A stretch of 64,000 nucleotides of DNA from Microvirga arsenatis (GCF_009910705.1 NZ_JAAAXJ010000002.1:62001-126000), one strand, 5' to 3'. Shown: positions 19,451 to 29,002, counted from the first letter of the stretch. Translations and numbers: made by a program. The notes: a model not told the origin generated them from the sequence alone.

Positions 19451-20377
19451 ATGTCCGCCCCCGCCGGGGAAGCCGGCACGCTTCCCGCAGCCCCGACCCC
19501 GGTCTTCATGGCGACGAACCTCCTCGTCTGCTCGATGCTGTGGTCCACCTCCTTCCTGTTCATCAAGCTGAGCGGAGACATAAACCCTTTCGTGCTGGCC
19601 GCCATCCGTGGCCTCATCGGTGCGTCCGCCTTGGCCTTGTGGTTCGCCGTGCAGGCCAAGAGCTTCCGCCCCGATAACGGCCAATGGCACCATTGGGTGA
19701 TTCTCGGTGCCCTTAACGGCTGGATCCCGAACGTCTTGACGGCACATGCGCTGACCCAGATCGGAACCGCTCCTGCGGCCATGATCCAGGCGTCCGGACC
19801 GCTCATCGTCGCGGTTCTGTCGCACCTGCTTTACGCGGACGAGCGGCTGACCCCGCGTCGCTTCGTGGGCGTCGTCGTTGGCCTCGCAGGCATGGGTATT
19901 CTCATCGGGCCTGCAGCTCTGCCGGACAGCGGCATCAGCGCCCGGGGCGCGCTGACGATGGTGGCGACCGCCCTCAGCTATGCGACGGCGAACCTTTATG
20001 TTCGCTCGATCAGGCAAGCGGACCCGGCCCGGCTCGCCCTCGGTCAGCAGATCTGCTCCGCCATTCCGGCGACCGCGCTGGCGCTCGTCGTCGCAGGCCC
20101 TTCCACTTTCGCGGCCGTGCCCGGCAGCGCGGCCCCGCTGCTGGCGCTCGGCATCGTCTCGACCGCCCTGCCCATCCTGCTCTTCATGCGGCTCATCCGC
20201 CGCGCCGGTCCGACCCGGGCCTCGATGGTCGGCTATCTCCAGCCGGTCTGGACGGCGGCTCTCGCGGTTCTCTTCCTGAACGAGCGGATCGGCCTGCGCG
20301 AGATGATCGGCGGAGCCGTGGTGCTGACGGGCGTTGCGCTCGTGTCCTTGAGCGGCCGGCTCGGACGCGTGCGCTGA
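19451..20377 (+). CDS. EamA/DMT-family transporter
   Basis: This 308-residue inner-membrane protein has ten predicted hydrophobic segments in two EamA repeats (LVCSMLWSTSFLFIKLSG... and ALSYATANLYVRSI...). It ends in the usual LNERIGLREMIGGAVVLTGV. It probably exports a small metabolite; the substrate is unknown. It is placed eight bases after mutT on the same strand. Confidence 0.88.
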   Translation: MSAPAGEAGTLPAAPTPVFMATNLLVCSMLWSTSFLFIKLSGDINPFVLAAIRGLIGASALALWFAVQAKSFRPDNGQWHHWVILGALNGWIPNVLTAHALTQIGTAPAAMIQASGPLIVAVLSHLLYADERLTPRRFVGVVVGLAGMGILIGPAALPDSGISARGALTMVATALSYATANLYVRSIRQADPARLALGQQICSAIPATALALVVAGPSTFAAVPGSAAPLLALGIVSTALPILLFMRLIRRAGPTRASMVGYLQPVWTAALAVLFLNERIGLREMIGGAVVLTGVALVSLSGRLGRVR

Positions 20378-20447
20378 TCGGCGGCGGCGCCACGCTGAGA
20401 CCATTGCCCGCCTGCAGCGTTAGGGACACGTCCTCAGGAGGCCTTCC

Positions 20448-20549
20448 ATGGACCGCAGGGATTTCAACAACGCGCTGACCGTTGCCGGCTTTGCCGCCGG
20501 GGTCGTCTCCCTCGGCGCCTTGATCACGGTGATGCTGGCCTACGGCTGA
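20448..20549 (+). CDS. 33-residue single-span membrane miniprotein
   Basis: The short reading frame MDRRDFNNALTVAGFAAGVV... continues to LGALITVMLAYG and stops at 20547. A polar N-terminus with two Arg precedes one hydrophobic segment of about 20 residues. AGGAGG seven bases before the ATG is a near-ideal ribosome binding site. I know of no family. The site, the composition and the clean membrane topology support translation; length alone cannot. Confidence 0.5.
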   Translation: MDRRDFNNALTVAGFAAGVVSLGALITVMLAYG

Positions 20550-20564
20550 CCGCCCGCGCAGCCC

Positions 20565-21005
20565 TCAAGGCCCCTGGAGCATCGCGAGGGCCTCGCGCGT
20601 CGCCGGCGGGATCTCCACCGGCCGCTGGGTGGCGCGGTCCACATAGACATGGACGAAATGCCCCTGCGCCGCCGCCAGCGCCGAACCCTTCTTGAAGATC
20701 CCGATCCGGTAGCGCACGGATGAGCGCCCGAGATGGGCTACCGCCAGGCCGGCTTCGAGCGCGTCGGGAAAGGCGACGCTCTCGAAATAGCTGCAGCCCG
20801 ACTCCACCACGAGACCGACGACAGGGCTCTCGGCAATGGCAAGAAGCCCCTTCTCCACAAGCCAGCCGTTCACCGCCGAGTCGAAATACGAGTAGTAGTG
20901 CACGTTGTTCACGTGCCCATAGGCGTCGTTGTCCATCCAGCGGGTGGCGATGGGGCGAAACAGCCGGAAGGCCGAGCGGTCGGCGCGCACGGGGCGGTCT
21001 GACAT
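20565..21005 (-). CDS. Acyl-CoA thioesterase (hotdog fold, 4HBT family)
   Basis: This 146-residue hotdog-fold protein has the family active-site segment RWMDNDAYGHVNN at residues 22-34, with catalytic Asp25 or Asp27, then YYSYFDSAVN. It hydrolyses an acyl-CoA or aryl-CoA thioester; the natural substrate is unknown. The start at 21005 lies eight bases behind the stop of the alcohol dehydrogenase gene, so the two are probably one transcript. A broader role in aromatic or short-chain acyl metabolism is inference. Confidence 0.88.
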   Translation of the reverse strand: MSDRPVRADRSAFRLFRPIATRWMDNDAYGHVNNVHYYSYFDSAVNGWLVEKGLLAIAESPVVGLVVESGCSYFESVAFPDALEAGLAVAHLGRSSVRYRIGIFKKGSALAAAQGHFVHVYVDRATQRPVEIPPATREALAMLQGP

Positions 21006-21013
21006 GGGGCCTC

Positions 21014-22162
21014 TCACCAGGCTGCGTCGTAGATCGCGCGCGCATCCTCGAGGGTGAGCGGACGCGGGTTGTTCACGAGAAGGCGGGTCTGCTTCATGGC
21101 GTCCTCCGCCATCATTGGCACCGCATCCTGTGGAATCCCGACGTCGCGCAGGCGCGGCTGCAGCCCGACCTTCGCGCAGAGGGAAGCCAGCGCCTCGACA
21201 AAGGCGGAGGCGCTGGCGCGGCCCTCGAGCTCGGGGAAAGCGTAAGGAGCGAGATCCGCGTACGACTTCTCGCATGCGCTCGCGTTGAAGCGCAGCACAT
21301 GCGGCAGGACGAGAGCGTTGGACAGGCCATGCGGAATGCCGAAATGGCCGCCGATGGGATAGGCGAGCGCATGCACGGCCGCCACCGGCGAGTTGGCGAA
21401 GGCCTGGCCGGCCAGCATGGACCCCAACAGCATGGCGGAACGCGCCTCGAGGTCGCGGCCCTGATGCACGGCGCGCTCGATATTGCGGCCGAGCAGGCGC
21501 AGCGCCTCCTTCGCCAGCGCCTGCGAGACCGGGTTGTTGTTGGCGCTCGTGGAGGTATAGGCCTCGATGGCATGAACCATGGCGTCGATGCCGGTGGCCG
21601 CCGTCACATGCGGCGGCAGGCCGAGCGTGAGATCGGGGTCGAGCAGCGCGACGTCCGGAATGATGAGATGAGAGACCACGCCCTTCTTCTCGTGCGTGCC
21701 GGTGGTGACGATGGAGATCGGCGTCACCTCCGATCCGGTGCCTGCCGTCGTCGGGACGGCGAGCAGGGGCAGCCGCGGCCCTTTCGCGATGCCGACGCCG
21801 TAGATCTCGGACAGCGTCTCGCCGCTTGCGGCCAGCAGCGCCACGAGCTTGGCCACGTCGATGGAGGAGCCGCCGCCGAAGCCGATGACCGCCCGGGCAT
21901 CGAACGCCCTGGCCTGCGCGACAGCCGCCAGCACCACCTCCTCCGGCGGGTCGGCCACGACGGCATCGAACACGTCGACGGCGATGCCCGCCTGCTCCAG
22001 CACATGGAGGGCCGGTGCGACGAGGCCCGCCTTCACGAGGCCTGCATCGGTCACGAGCGCCACCCGCGGCCCGAGGCGCTGGGCCGCGATCTCGCCCAGG
22101 CGCGCGATGCTGCCGGAGCCGAAGACGAGGGAGGGGGCGGTGTTGAAGGTGAACGGCTGCAT
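21014..22162 (-). CDS. Iron-containing alcohol dehydrogenase
   Basis: This 382-residue member of the group III Fe-ADH family has a nucleotide-binding half (VALVTDAGL, IGFGGGSSIDVAKLVALL, VPTTAGTGSEVT). Its metal-binding half includes DAMVHAIEAYTS, HALAYPIGGHFGIPHG and C-terminal NPRPLTLEDARAIYDAAW. It oxidises or reduces an alcohol/aldehyde pair, probably with NAD(P). Maleylacetate reductases are close relatives, so the exact substrate is open. It is the first gene of a two-gene unit with the thioesterase. Confidence 0.9.
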   Translation of the reverse strand: MQPFTFNTAPSLVFGSGSIARLGEIAAQRLGPRVALVTDAGLVKAGLVAPALHVLEQAGIAVDVFDAVVADPPEEVVLAAVAQARAFDARAVIGFGGGSSIDVAKLVALLAASGETLSEIYGVGIAKGPRLPLLAVPTTAGTGSEVTPISIVTTGTHEKKGVVSHLIIPDVALLDPDLTLGLPPHVTAATGIDAMVHAIEAYTSTSANNNPVSQALAKEALRLLGRNIERAVHQGRDLEARSAMLLGSMLAGQAFANSPVAAVHALAYPIGGHFGIPHGLSNALVLPHVLRFNASACEKSYADLAPYAFPELEGRASASAFVEALASLCAKVGLQPRLRDVGIPQDAVPMMAEDAMKQTRLLVNNPRPLTLEDARAIYDAAW

Positions 22163-22257
22163 GGGTTCTTCCCGAAATGGGACTTCTCTGCGCCGAAGAT
22201 TGCCCCGGGCCCGAGGCTCCAGCAACCCGCCTGCCTTTAAGTCCTTCGGAGGACGCC

Positions 22258-22623
22258 CTAGTCCTTGAACTCCTCGATGGCGTCCACCTTGTCCGGGTAG
22301 AAGGCGAGGTGCTCCCTGATCGCAGCGACCGGGGGATGGGGCTCCTCGTAGCTCCAGGCCGCGTTCTCGCGCACGAGCCCGCCGCCGTTGACGGTGAAGT
22401 AGGAGGCGTCGCCCTTGTAGGGGCAGTGGGTGCGGTGATCGGTGGAATCCAGCAGGTCCATGCGCACATCCTCGCGGGGGATGTACTGCACCGGCGGGAG
22501 GGTCGCCTCCCGGAGGGTGAGCGCCTTCGTCGTCTCCGCGACGATGAAGCCGCCGAGCATGACCCGGATGCGGTGCGCATTTTGGGTGATGGTGATCGGA
22601 TGATCCGGGCCGGGCTCCTTCAT
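22258..22623 (-). CDS. DUF427 domain-containing protein
   Basis: This 121-residue protein shows the DUF427 pattern: RIRVMLGGFIVAET near the start, PREDVRMDLL, then THCPYKGDASYFTV and the C-terminal FYPDKVDAI. The conserved Cys-Pro-Tyr-Lys-Gly block is intact. The biochemical function of this family is not known to me. Length is typical. It lies upstream of the alcohol dehydrogenase on the same strand with a 95-base gap. Confidence 0.9.
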   Translation of the reverse strand: MKEPGPDHPITITQNAHRIRVMLGGFIVAETTKALTLREATLPPVQYIPREDVRMDLLDSTDHRTHCPYKGDASYFTVNGGGLVRENAAWSYEEPHPPVAAIREHLAFYPDKVDAIEEFKD

Positions 22624-22695
22624 GGCGCTTCCTTCTCAAGACATAGTCCCCTGGAGAACGAAGATAGGGCTCCCCCGTTGCAGCCCAAGGAAGGA

Positions 22696-23580
22696 TCAGC
22701 CCTTGTCCGGCTCCGGCTTGGGCGCGCCTTCCCTCACGCCCAGGGCATCGGCAAGCCGCATCCTGGCGGAGCCGGGGCGCAGAGGCTTCTGCTGGCTCTC
22801 GTGCGGCGTCCAGCCGGAGAGCCAGACGATCTCGAACGTCGCCGGGATCCGACCGTCGGGCTCGCCGAAGCGTTCCGCATAGATTTCCGCCGCCCGCATC
22901 AGGGTGGCGCGCCGCAGCGGCGTCCGGCGGCGGTCGTTGAGCGCATTGGTCAGCCCCATCTGGCGCAGGTCGCGCATGAGGGCGAAGGCATTGGCGTAGC
23001 GCACGCGAACGAGGTCGGAATCCGTCACCGGCAGGGCGAAGCCCGCGCGCTGGAGCAGCCCTCCGATGTCGCGCAGGTCCGCGAAGGGCGCCACCCGGGG
23101 GCTGAGCCCGCCCTCGACCTCCGACTCGGCCTGAGTCAGGGCCTGGCGCAGTTCGACGAGCGTGCTCCCGCCGAGCAGGGCGCCAACGAACAGGCCGTCC
23201 GGCTTGAGAGCCCGGCGGATCTGGACGAGCGCACCCGGCAGGTCGTTGACGGAGTGCAGGGCCAGGAGCGAGACGGCGAGATCGAACCGCTCGCCGGAAA
23301 ACGGCAGTCGCTCCTCGTCGCCCAGGACGCTTCCGGGCTCCGGCACCGGCGACAGGCGCACCACCACCCCGGCGCGGCCGCTCCGGCGCAGGGCCTGCGC
23401 TGCTGCCGGCGTCGGCGTGCCCACGTCGAGGGCGAGGGAGAAGTCCCGCAGCACGGTCGCGAGCCGATCCTCCAGGTCCTCGACGGCGCGAACCAGCAGG
23501 AAATCGGCATAGCCCTGGTTCAGCGCCCGCAGCAGGCGGCGGCGGACGAGAGGGCGGTCGAAGACGAGAGGCGTGCTCAT
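22696..23580 (-). CDS. SAM-dependent methyltransferase, BioC/NDUFAF5-like
   Basis: This 294-residue protein starts MSTPLVFDRPLVRRRLLRAL, a hallmark of the alphaproteobacterial and mitochondrial NDUFAF5-like group. The SAM-binding loop is weak (LALDVGTPTPAAA), with later blocks FDLAVSLLALHSVNDLPG and ALKPDGLFVGALLGG. In mitochondria the homologue hydroxylates a complex I subunit, so methylation is not certain. It is divergent from comF, with 93 bases between the starts. Confidence 0.82.
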   Translation of the reverse strand: MSTPLVFDRPLVRRRLLRALNQGYADFLLVRAVEDLEDRLATVLRDFSLALDVGTPTPAAAQALRRSGRAGVVVRLSPVPEPGSVLGDEERLPFSGERFDLAVSLLALHSVNDLPGALVQIRRALKPDGLFVGALLGGSTLVELRQALTQAESEVEGGLSPRVAPFADLRDIGGLLQRAGFALPVTDSDLVRVRYANAFALMRDLRQMGLTNALNDRRRTPLRRATLMRAAEIYAERFGEPDGRIPATFEIVWLSGWTPHESQQKPLRPGSARMRLADALGVREGAPKPEPDKG

Positions 23581-23673
23581 GAGGCGCTGGATATGGCGTG
23601 TGCGGAGCGAAGGTCCAAGGACTTTTTCGCGGGCCGCTTCCCTCCCCGTCCGACGATCCGCTAAGCTTTCCCC

Positions 23674-24456
23674 ATGAGCGAGCCTCTTGATGCCGCGCCG
23701 ATCGCGCTTCGGGACCGCCTCCGCCAGGGGGTACGGGAGGCCTGGCGGTCGTCCTTGGGGCTCCTCTATCCGCCGACCTGCATCGCCTGCCAGGCTGCTA
23801 CGGGGGAGCCCCATGCCCTGTGCGCCACCTGCTGGGCGGGCATCCACTTCATCGAGCGTCCCTATTGCGAGCGGCTGGGCACGCCCTTCTCCGTCGATCT
23901 CGGGCAGCCCCTGCTCTCGCCGGCCGCCATCGCCGATCCGCCCGTCTTCCAGCGGGCCCGGGCCGTGGCCGAATATGACGGAACCGCAAGCCTCCTCGTG
24001 CACCGCCTCAAGTACAACGACCGGATGGAACTCGCCCGGGCGCTCGGCGCCATGATGGCCCGCGCCGGCGCGGAGCTTCTTGCCGACGCGGACGTGATCG
24101 TGCCCGTGCCGCTCCACCGCTGGCGCCTGTGGCGGCGGCGCTTCAACCAGGCGATGGCCCTGGGGCAGGCCGTCTCGGCCGAGAGCGGCGTGCCCTGCGA
24201 CCCGTTCCTGCTCGCCCGCGTCAGACGCACCCGCCGCCAGGTGGGGCTCACCAAGGCGCAGCGGCAGGAGAACCTGCAGGGCGCCTTCCGGGTACCCCAG
24301 GACGCCAAGGCTTGCCTGAAGGGCAGGCGGGTGCTCCTCGTCGACGACGTGCTGACCACCGGCTCCACCGCCAACGCCGCCTCCCGGGCCCTGCTGCGGG
24401 GCGGGGCGGCTTCCGTCGACGTGCTGGCTTTCGCCCGGGTGGTGAAGGAGTTGTGA
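23674..24456 (+). CDS. ComF-family phosphoribosyltransferase-like protein
   Basis: This 260-residue protein has an N-terminal zinc-ribbon with Cys pairs (CIACQ, CATC). Its C-terminal type I phosphoribosyltransferase domain has the PRPP motif VLLVDDVLTTGSTAN near residues 218-232. KRRR-type basic patches (RWRLWRRRFNQ) are typical. ComF proteins are associated with DNA uptake in naturally competent bacteria but are widespread elsewhere. It is followed 50 bases later by grxC. Confidence 0.9.
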   Translation: MSEPLDAAPIALRDRLRQGVREAWRSSLGLLYPPTCIACQAATGEPHALCATCWAGIHFIERPYCERLGTPFSVDLGQPLLSPAAIADPPVFQRARAVAEYDGTASLLVHRLKYNDRMELARALGAMMARAGAELLADADVIVPVPLHRWRLWRRRFNQAMALGQAVSAESGVPCDPFLLARVRRTRRQVGLTKAQRQENLQGAFRVPQDAKACLKGRRVLLVDDVLTTGSTANAASRALLRGGAASVDVLAFARVVKEL

Positions 24457-24506
24457 CGAAGGGGCAAAGCTTCCTATATCCTCCCGACCACAGGAGACCT
24501 TCGACC

Positions 24507-24764
24507 ATGCCTGCCATCACGATCTACACGAAGAGCTGGTGCCCCTATTGCTCGGCCGCCAAGAAGCTTCTTGGCGAGAAGGGCGTGGCATTCACCGAGG
24601 TCGACATCGAGAAGACCCCGGAAGCCCGCGCCGAGATGATCCAGAGGGCGAACGGCCGCTCGACCGTGCCGCAGATCTTCATCGGCGAAAAGCATGTCGG
24701 CGGCTGCGATGACCTGTATGCTCTTGATGACAGGGGCCAGCTTGAGCCTTTATTGCAGGCCTGA
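24507..24764 (+). CDS. grxC: Glutaredoxin 3
   Basis: This 85-residue dithiol glutaredoxin has the active site CPYC at residues 12-15, the TVPQIFIG cis-proline motif and GGCDD for glutathione binding. It reduces protein disulphides and mixed glutathione disulphides in the cytoplasm. It starts at the ATG at 24507. It heads a tight row with the nitrilase-type hydrolase (18 bases) and DUF1178, an order I associate with Rhizobiales. Confidence 0.96.
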   Translation: MPAITIYTKSWCPYCSAAKKLLGEKGVAFTEVDIEKTPEARAEMIQRANGRSTVPQIFIGEKHVGGCDDLYALDDRGQLEPLLQA

Positions 24765-24782
24765 CGGAGACCTGAGATTCCC

Positions 24783-25646
24783 ATGACTTCCACCCGCTTC
24801 ACCGCCGCCTGCATCCAGATGCGCTCCGGGCGCAATGTCCTGAAGAACCGCGACGACGCGGTGGCCCTCGTGCGCCAGGCCGCCGACCAAGGCGCGCATT
24901 TCGCCCAGACGCCGGAGATGACGTCGCTCGTCTGCCGGGACCGGGACGAGCTGTTCTCCAAGGTCGGGCCGGAGGCGCAGGACCCGGTGCTGGCAGCCTT
25001 GCGCGAGGTGGCGCGGGAGCGGGGGATCGTGGTCCAGATCGGCTCCATCGCCGTGAAGGAGGGCGACAAGGTCGCCAACCGGGCCTTCCTCATCGACGCG
25101 AGCGGCGACGTGGTCGCATCCTACGACAAGATCCACCTCTACGACGTGGATCTGCCGAACGGGGAGAGCTGGCGCGAATCGGCCACCTATACGGGCGGCG
25201 CCTCGGCCGTGGCCGCCGAGACGCCCTGGGGCTATCTCGGCATGACCATCTGCTACGACGTGCGTTTCGCGGCCCTCTACAAGGCCCTGGCCGAGAACGG
25301 TGCCTCGTTCCTCTCCGCGCCGGCCGCCTTCACCAGGCAAACCGGCGAGGCGCACTGGCACGTGCTGCACCGGGCGCGGGCCATCGAGACCGGCTCCTTC
25401 ATGATCTCCGCCGCGCAGGGAGGCCTGCACGAGGACGGGCGCGAGACCTACGGCCATTCGCTGATCGTCGATCCTTGGGGCCGGGTGCTGGCGGAGGGCG
25501 GCACGGAGCCCGGCGTGGTCCTGGCCGAAATCGACACCGCCCTCGTGACGGAAGTGCGCGGGCGCATTCCAACCCTCAAGAACGCCCGCCCCTTCAAGGT
25601 CGAGGTCGTGCCCCTCATCGAGACGGATCGGGCGGCCACCGCCTGA
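24783..25646 (+). CDS. Carbon-nitrogen hydrolase (nitrilase superfamily, Nit1/Nit2-like)
   Basis: This 287-residue protein has the catalytic triad Glu46 (QTPEMTS), Lys116 (DKIHLYDVD) and Cys157 (MTICYDVRF), plus the fourth conserved region around WHVLHRARAIETG. It is close to the Nit1 group, which deaminates damaged glutathione. The placement beside grxC supports a metabolite-repair role in glutathione metabolism. Omega-amidase activity is the main alternative. Length fits the family. Confidence 0.9.
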   Translation: MTSTRFTAACIQMRSGRNVLKNRDDAVALVRQAADQGAHFAQTPEMTSLVCRDRDELFSKVGPEAQDPVLAALREVARERGIVVQIGSIAVKEGDKVANRAFLIDASGDVVASYDKIHLYDVDLPNGESWRESATYTGGASAVAAETPWGYLGMTICYDVRFAALYKALAENGASFLSAPAAFTRQTGEAHWHVLHRARAIETGSFMISAAQGGLHEDGRETYGHSLIVDPWGRVLAEGGTEPGVVLAEIDTALVTEVRGRIPTLKNARPFKVEVVPLIETDRAATA

Positions 25647-25689
25647 TCCCTTCCCTTTTGGCACCCGAGTTCATACGTCTCACGAGGAC

Positions 25690-26136
25690 ATGATCAAGTA
25701 CGCCCTGGCCTGCGAGCAGGCCCACGAGTTCGAGAGCTGGTTTCCCTCAAGCGAGGCGTTCGAGACGCAGCGCAAGCGCGGCTTCGTGACATGCCCGTAC
25801 TGCAACTCCGCGAAGGTGGAGAAGCAGATCATGGCGCCATCGATCGCACGCACCGACAGGGCCCCCAAGACCTCGGCCCCGGACGCTCAGCCTGTGGCAG
25901 TTCTCTCGGAACGGGAGCGCGAGCTGCGCGCCGCCTTGAGGGCTCTGCGCGAGCACGTGATGAAGAACGCCGAGAACGTGGGCAAGGACTTCGTCGAGGA
26001 AGCCCGCAGGATGCATTATGGCGAGACGGAGGAGCGCTCGATCTACGGCGAGGCGGATCCAGCGGAGGCCCGCGCGCTCCTGGAAGAGGGCATCGACGTG
26101 CTTCCTCTGCCCGTCGTGCCGGATGATCGGAACTAG
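25690..26136 (+). CDS. DUF1178 family protein
   Basis: This 148-residue protein begins MIKYALACEQAHEFESWFPS, with a CPYC motif near residue 35 and a long charged C-terminal helix (FVEEARRMHYGETEERSIYGEA), all characteristic of DUF1178. The Cys residues suggest a zinc ribbon. Function is unknown. It is 43 bases after the nitrilase gene on the same strand and probably in the same transcript as grxC. Confidence 0.92.
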   Translation: MIKYALACEQAHEFESWFPSSEAFETQRKRGFVTCPYCNSAKVEKQIMAPSIARTDRAPKTSAPDAQPVAVLSERERELRAALRALREHVMKNAENVGKDFVEEARRMHYGETEERSIYGEADPAEARALLEEGIDVLPLPVVPDDRN

Positions 26137-26189
26137 CCGTCGCGCTTCAGGATTACGCCCCAGCGGGCTGAATCGAGACGGGGCTTTCC

Positions 26190-26711
26190 TTGGCGGTTTT
26201 CTTCACCAGCGACACCCACTTCGGCGATCCCCGGGTGCTGCGCATCGACAAGCGCCCGTTCAAGTCGGTCCCGGAGCACGACGAGGCGCTCATCGCCAAC
26301 TGGAATGCCACCGTCTCGCCCGACGACGAAATCTGGCATCTGGGCGATTTCGCCTTGCATGCACGTCCGGAGCGGATCGACGAGCTGCTGGGGCTACTCA
26401 ACGGCCGCAAGCATCTGATCACCGGCAACAATGATGGCGCGGCAACCCTTGCCGCCAAAGGCTGGCACAGCGTGCAGGCCTATGCTGAACTGATGGTCGA
26501 CGGCCATGCGGTCGTGATGTGCCACTACGCCTTCCGCACCTGGAAGAACATGGGCCGCGGCTGGATCGACCTGCATGGCCATTCGCACGGCAAGCTCAAG
26601 CCCCAGACCAGGCAGTACGATGTGGGCGTGGACGCCTGGGATTACCGGCCCGTCACGCTCGAGACTGTGCTCGGCACAAGACGCCGGCGCTTGGCTGCCA
26701 GGACGGCCTGA
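26190..26711 (+). CDS. Metallophosphoesterase (calcineurin-like)
   Basis: This 173-residue protein has the metal-binding blocks in order: SDTHFGD (Asp8, His10), LGDFA, GNND, CHYAF and LHGHSHGKL. It is a small phosphodiesterase of unknown substrate, similar to those often carried by phages and accessory regions. An in-frame stop at 26169-26171 leaves the TTG at 26190 as the only plausible start. The gene and nhaA sit between DUF1178 and ubiG. Confidence 0.88.
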   Translation: MAVFFTSDTHFGDPRVLRIDKRPFKSVPEHDEALIANWNATVSPDDEIWHLGDFALHARPERIDELLGLLNGRKHLITGNNDGAATLAAKGWHSVQAYAELMVDGHAVVMCHYAFRTWKNMGRGWIDLHGHSHGKLKPQTRQYDVGVDAWDYRPVTLETVLGTRRRRLAARTA

Positions 26712-26816
26712 TCCGGCAGAGTTGCTCCTGGTTTTGTCATTGGACGGGAGCATTCGCGACCGCTTTATCCGAACCATTGGCCCCAGGGCCGGTTGGGGTT
26801 GAAAAAGGAGTCACGG

Positions 26817-28037
26817 ATGGATCTGCCGAAAAGCGATGTGAAGCCCAAGCGACGCATCTCGCTGATGCGCCGCTTCCTCGACAGCGAAGCATCGGGCGGC
26901 ATGATCCTCATGGGCGTGACGGTGATCGCCCTCGCGATCGCCAACTCGCCCCTGTCCGGCGCCTATTTCGGCCTGCTGGAGACCTATGTCCTGGGCCTGA
27001 GCGTCCTGCACTGGATCAATGACGGGCTCATGGCCGTGTTCTTCCTGCTGGTGGGCCTCGAGATCAAGCGCGAGATGCTCGACGGTCAGCTCTCCACCTG
27101 GCCCCGGCGCATGCTGCCCGGCATTGCGGCCTTCGGCGGCATGGTCGTGCCGGCGCTCGTCTATCTCGCGATCACCTGGAACGAGCCTCATCTCCGCCCC
27201 GGCTGGGCGATCCCGGCCGCCACCGACATCGCCTTCGCCCTCGGCGTGCTGGCGATCCTTGGGCCGAGGGTGCCGAAATCCCTCACGATCTTCCTCACGG
27301 CGCTGGCGATCCTGGACGATCTCGGCGCGATCGTCATCATCGCCCTGTTCTACACGAGCGACCTGTCGCTGCTGATGCTGGGCGCAGCCGCCCTGTGCCT
27401 CGCCGTGCTCGTCGCCTTCAACCGCTTCGGGATCGTGTCGCTCCTGCCCTATCTCGCGGTGGGCGGGCTGCTCTGGTTCTTCATGCTGAAATCGGGCATC
27501 CACGCCACCCTCGCGGGCGTGGCCCTCGCGCTCACCATCCCGCTCCAGGCGGACCCGAAGAAAACCCGCGCGGAGGACGCACCCCTGCACCGCCTGGAGC
27601 ATGCGCTTCACCGCCCTGTCGCCTATGCGGTCATTCCGATCTTCGGTCTCGCCAATGCGGGCGTGTCCCTCTCCGGCCTCTCCCTCGACGCCATCCTGAG
27701 CCCCCTGCCGCTGGGCATCGCCATGGGCCTGTTCATCGGCAAGCAGGCGGGCGTCTATGCCTTTTCCTATGCCGCCATCCGGCTCGGCCTGGCCGATGTC
27801 CCGGCCGGTGCGACGCGCGCGCAGTGCTACGGCGTTGCCCTCTTGTGCGGCATCGGCTTCACCATGAGCCTGTTCATCGGGGCGCTCGCCTTCCCGGGTC
27901 AGCCGGAGTTGGGGGATGCCACCAAGATCGGCGTGCTCATGGGCTCGGCCCTCTCGGCGCTGGCAGGCTATCTGGTGCTCAGCGTCGCGCCACGGGAGCG
28001 GCCGCTCAAGCCTTCGAGGCCAGCAGCATATAATTGA
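26817..28037 (+). CDS. nhaA: Na+/H+ antiporter NhaA
   Basis: This 406-residue inner-membrane antiporter exports Na+ in exchange for H+. It has about twelve hydrophobic segments. The essential acidic residues are found in [14 protein letters not shown] and [14 protein letters not shown] (the Asp pair of the ion site). The C-terminal half has [15 protein letters not shown]. The ATG at 26817 has AAGGAG six bases upstream; a TTG at 26793 is less likely. The 3' end overlaps convergent ubiG by 32 bases. Confidence 0.96.
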   Translation: MDLPKSDVKPKRRISLMRRFLDSEASGGMILMGVTVIALAIANSPLSGAYFGLLETYVLGLSVLHWINDGLMAVFFLLVGLEIKREMLDGQLSTWPRRMLPGIAAFGGMVVPALVYLAITWNEPHLRPGWAIPAATDIAFALGVLAILGPRVPKSLTIFLTALAILDDLGAIVIIALFYTSDLSLLMLGAAALCLAVLVAFNRFGIVSLLPYLAVGGLLWFFMLKSGIHATLAGVALALTIPLQADPKKTRAEDAPLHRLEHALHRPVAYAVIPIFGLANAGVSLSGLSLDAILSPLPLGIAMGLFIGKQAGVYAFSYAAIRLGLADVPAGATRAQCYGVALLCGIGFTMSLFIGALAFPGQPELGDATKIGVLMGSALSALAGYLVLSVAPRERPLKPSRPAAYN

Positions 28038-28734
28038 CGCCCGTATCGCGGGACAGGGACCAGCTGTCCCTTAAGGGATTGTACGTCACGCCCCTGAGAT
28101 CATCGACCCGGAAGCCTGCCGCCTCGATGTCGGCGGTGAGCTCCTCGGGCGTGACGAACCTGTCCCATTCGTGGGTGCCCTTGGGCAGCCAGCCCAGGAT
28201 GTATTCGGCGCCGACGATGGCGGAGGCGAACGAGCGCAGGGTCCGGTTGATCGTCGCCATGGCAAGCGATCCGCCGGGCTTCACGGCCTGGACGCAGGCC
28301 CTCACGAAGGCCTGCCGGTCGGCCACGTGCTCCACCACTTCCATGGCGAGCACCATGTCGAAAGCCTCCCCCCGGGCGACCACGGCCTCGACGGTCTCGC
28401 TGCGGTAGTCGACGCTCACCCCTGCGCGCTCCGCATGGAGCCGGCCGACGGAGATGTTGGTGGGGGCGGGATCGAGGCCCGTCACCCGGGCGCCCAGGCG
28501 GGCCAGCGGCTCCGACAGCACGCCGCCGCCGCAGCCCACGTCCAGGATGGTGATCCCCTCCAGGGAGCGGGCGGAGCGCGGGTCGCGCCCGAAGCGGCGG
28601 CAGGCCTCGTCGCGGATATAGGCGAGGCGCACCGGGTTGAACTTGTGCAGGACCTTCATGGGCCCTTTCGGATCCCACCAGGTCTCGGCGATCCGCTCGA
28701 AGCGGGCGACCTCGGCCGGGTCGATGGTGGTCAT
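28006..28734 (-). CDS. ubiG: 3-demethylubiquinol O-methyltransferase UbiG
   Basis: This 242-residue SAM-dependent enzyme carries out both O-methylations of ubiquinone synthesis. It begins with the typical [20 protein letters not shown] and [14 protein letters not shown]. The SAM loop is [20 protein letters not shown], and [19 protein letters not shown] follows. The ATG at 28734 is behind GGAGG at five bases. It is divergent from lysC across a 268-base region with C-type repeats. Confidence 0.95.
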   Translation of the reverse strand: MTTIDPAEVARFERIAETWWDPKGPMKVLHKFNPVRLAYIRDEACRRFGRDPRSARSLEGITILDVGCGGGVLSEPLARLGARVTGLDPAPTNISVGRLHAERAGVSVDYRSETVEAVVARGEAFDMVLAMEVVEHVADRQAFVRACVQAVKPGGSLAMATINRTLRSFASAIVGAEYILGWLPKGTHEWDRFVTPEELTADIEAAGFRVDDLRGVTYNPLRDSWSLSRDTGVNYMLLASKA

Positions 28735-28753
28735 GAGATCCTCCGCAGAGATG

Positions 28754-28898
28754 CCCTCCCCCTTGCGGGGAGGGGTAGGGATGGTGCGACCGGGTGGTAT
28801 GCCACCGAGAAAGAGCACGGCATTTGCCTTGCGTCTCCTCATAAGACGAAGCACTTGGCTTTACGACCCCCACCCTTCATCCCTCCCCGCAAGGGGAT
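28754..28898. repeat. Pair of inverted C-type repeats between ubiG and lysC
   Basis: A forward hairpin unit (CCCTCCCCCTTGCGGGGAGG, 28754-28785) and a reverse-complement full unit (CCCCCACCCTTCATCCC then TCCCCGCAAGGGGA, 28867-28898) flank about 80 bases without a gene. The two units are inverted and could pair with each other. Confidence 0.55.
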
Positions 28899-29002
28899 GG
28901 AAAACGCGCGTTGACAGGGCGCGGCCCTACCGTCATGTATACGCGCCTTTTCGCGGTGCGAAGGGGCAAAGTTCACCTGTCCCATCACGGCTTCTCTCGT
29001 CC

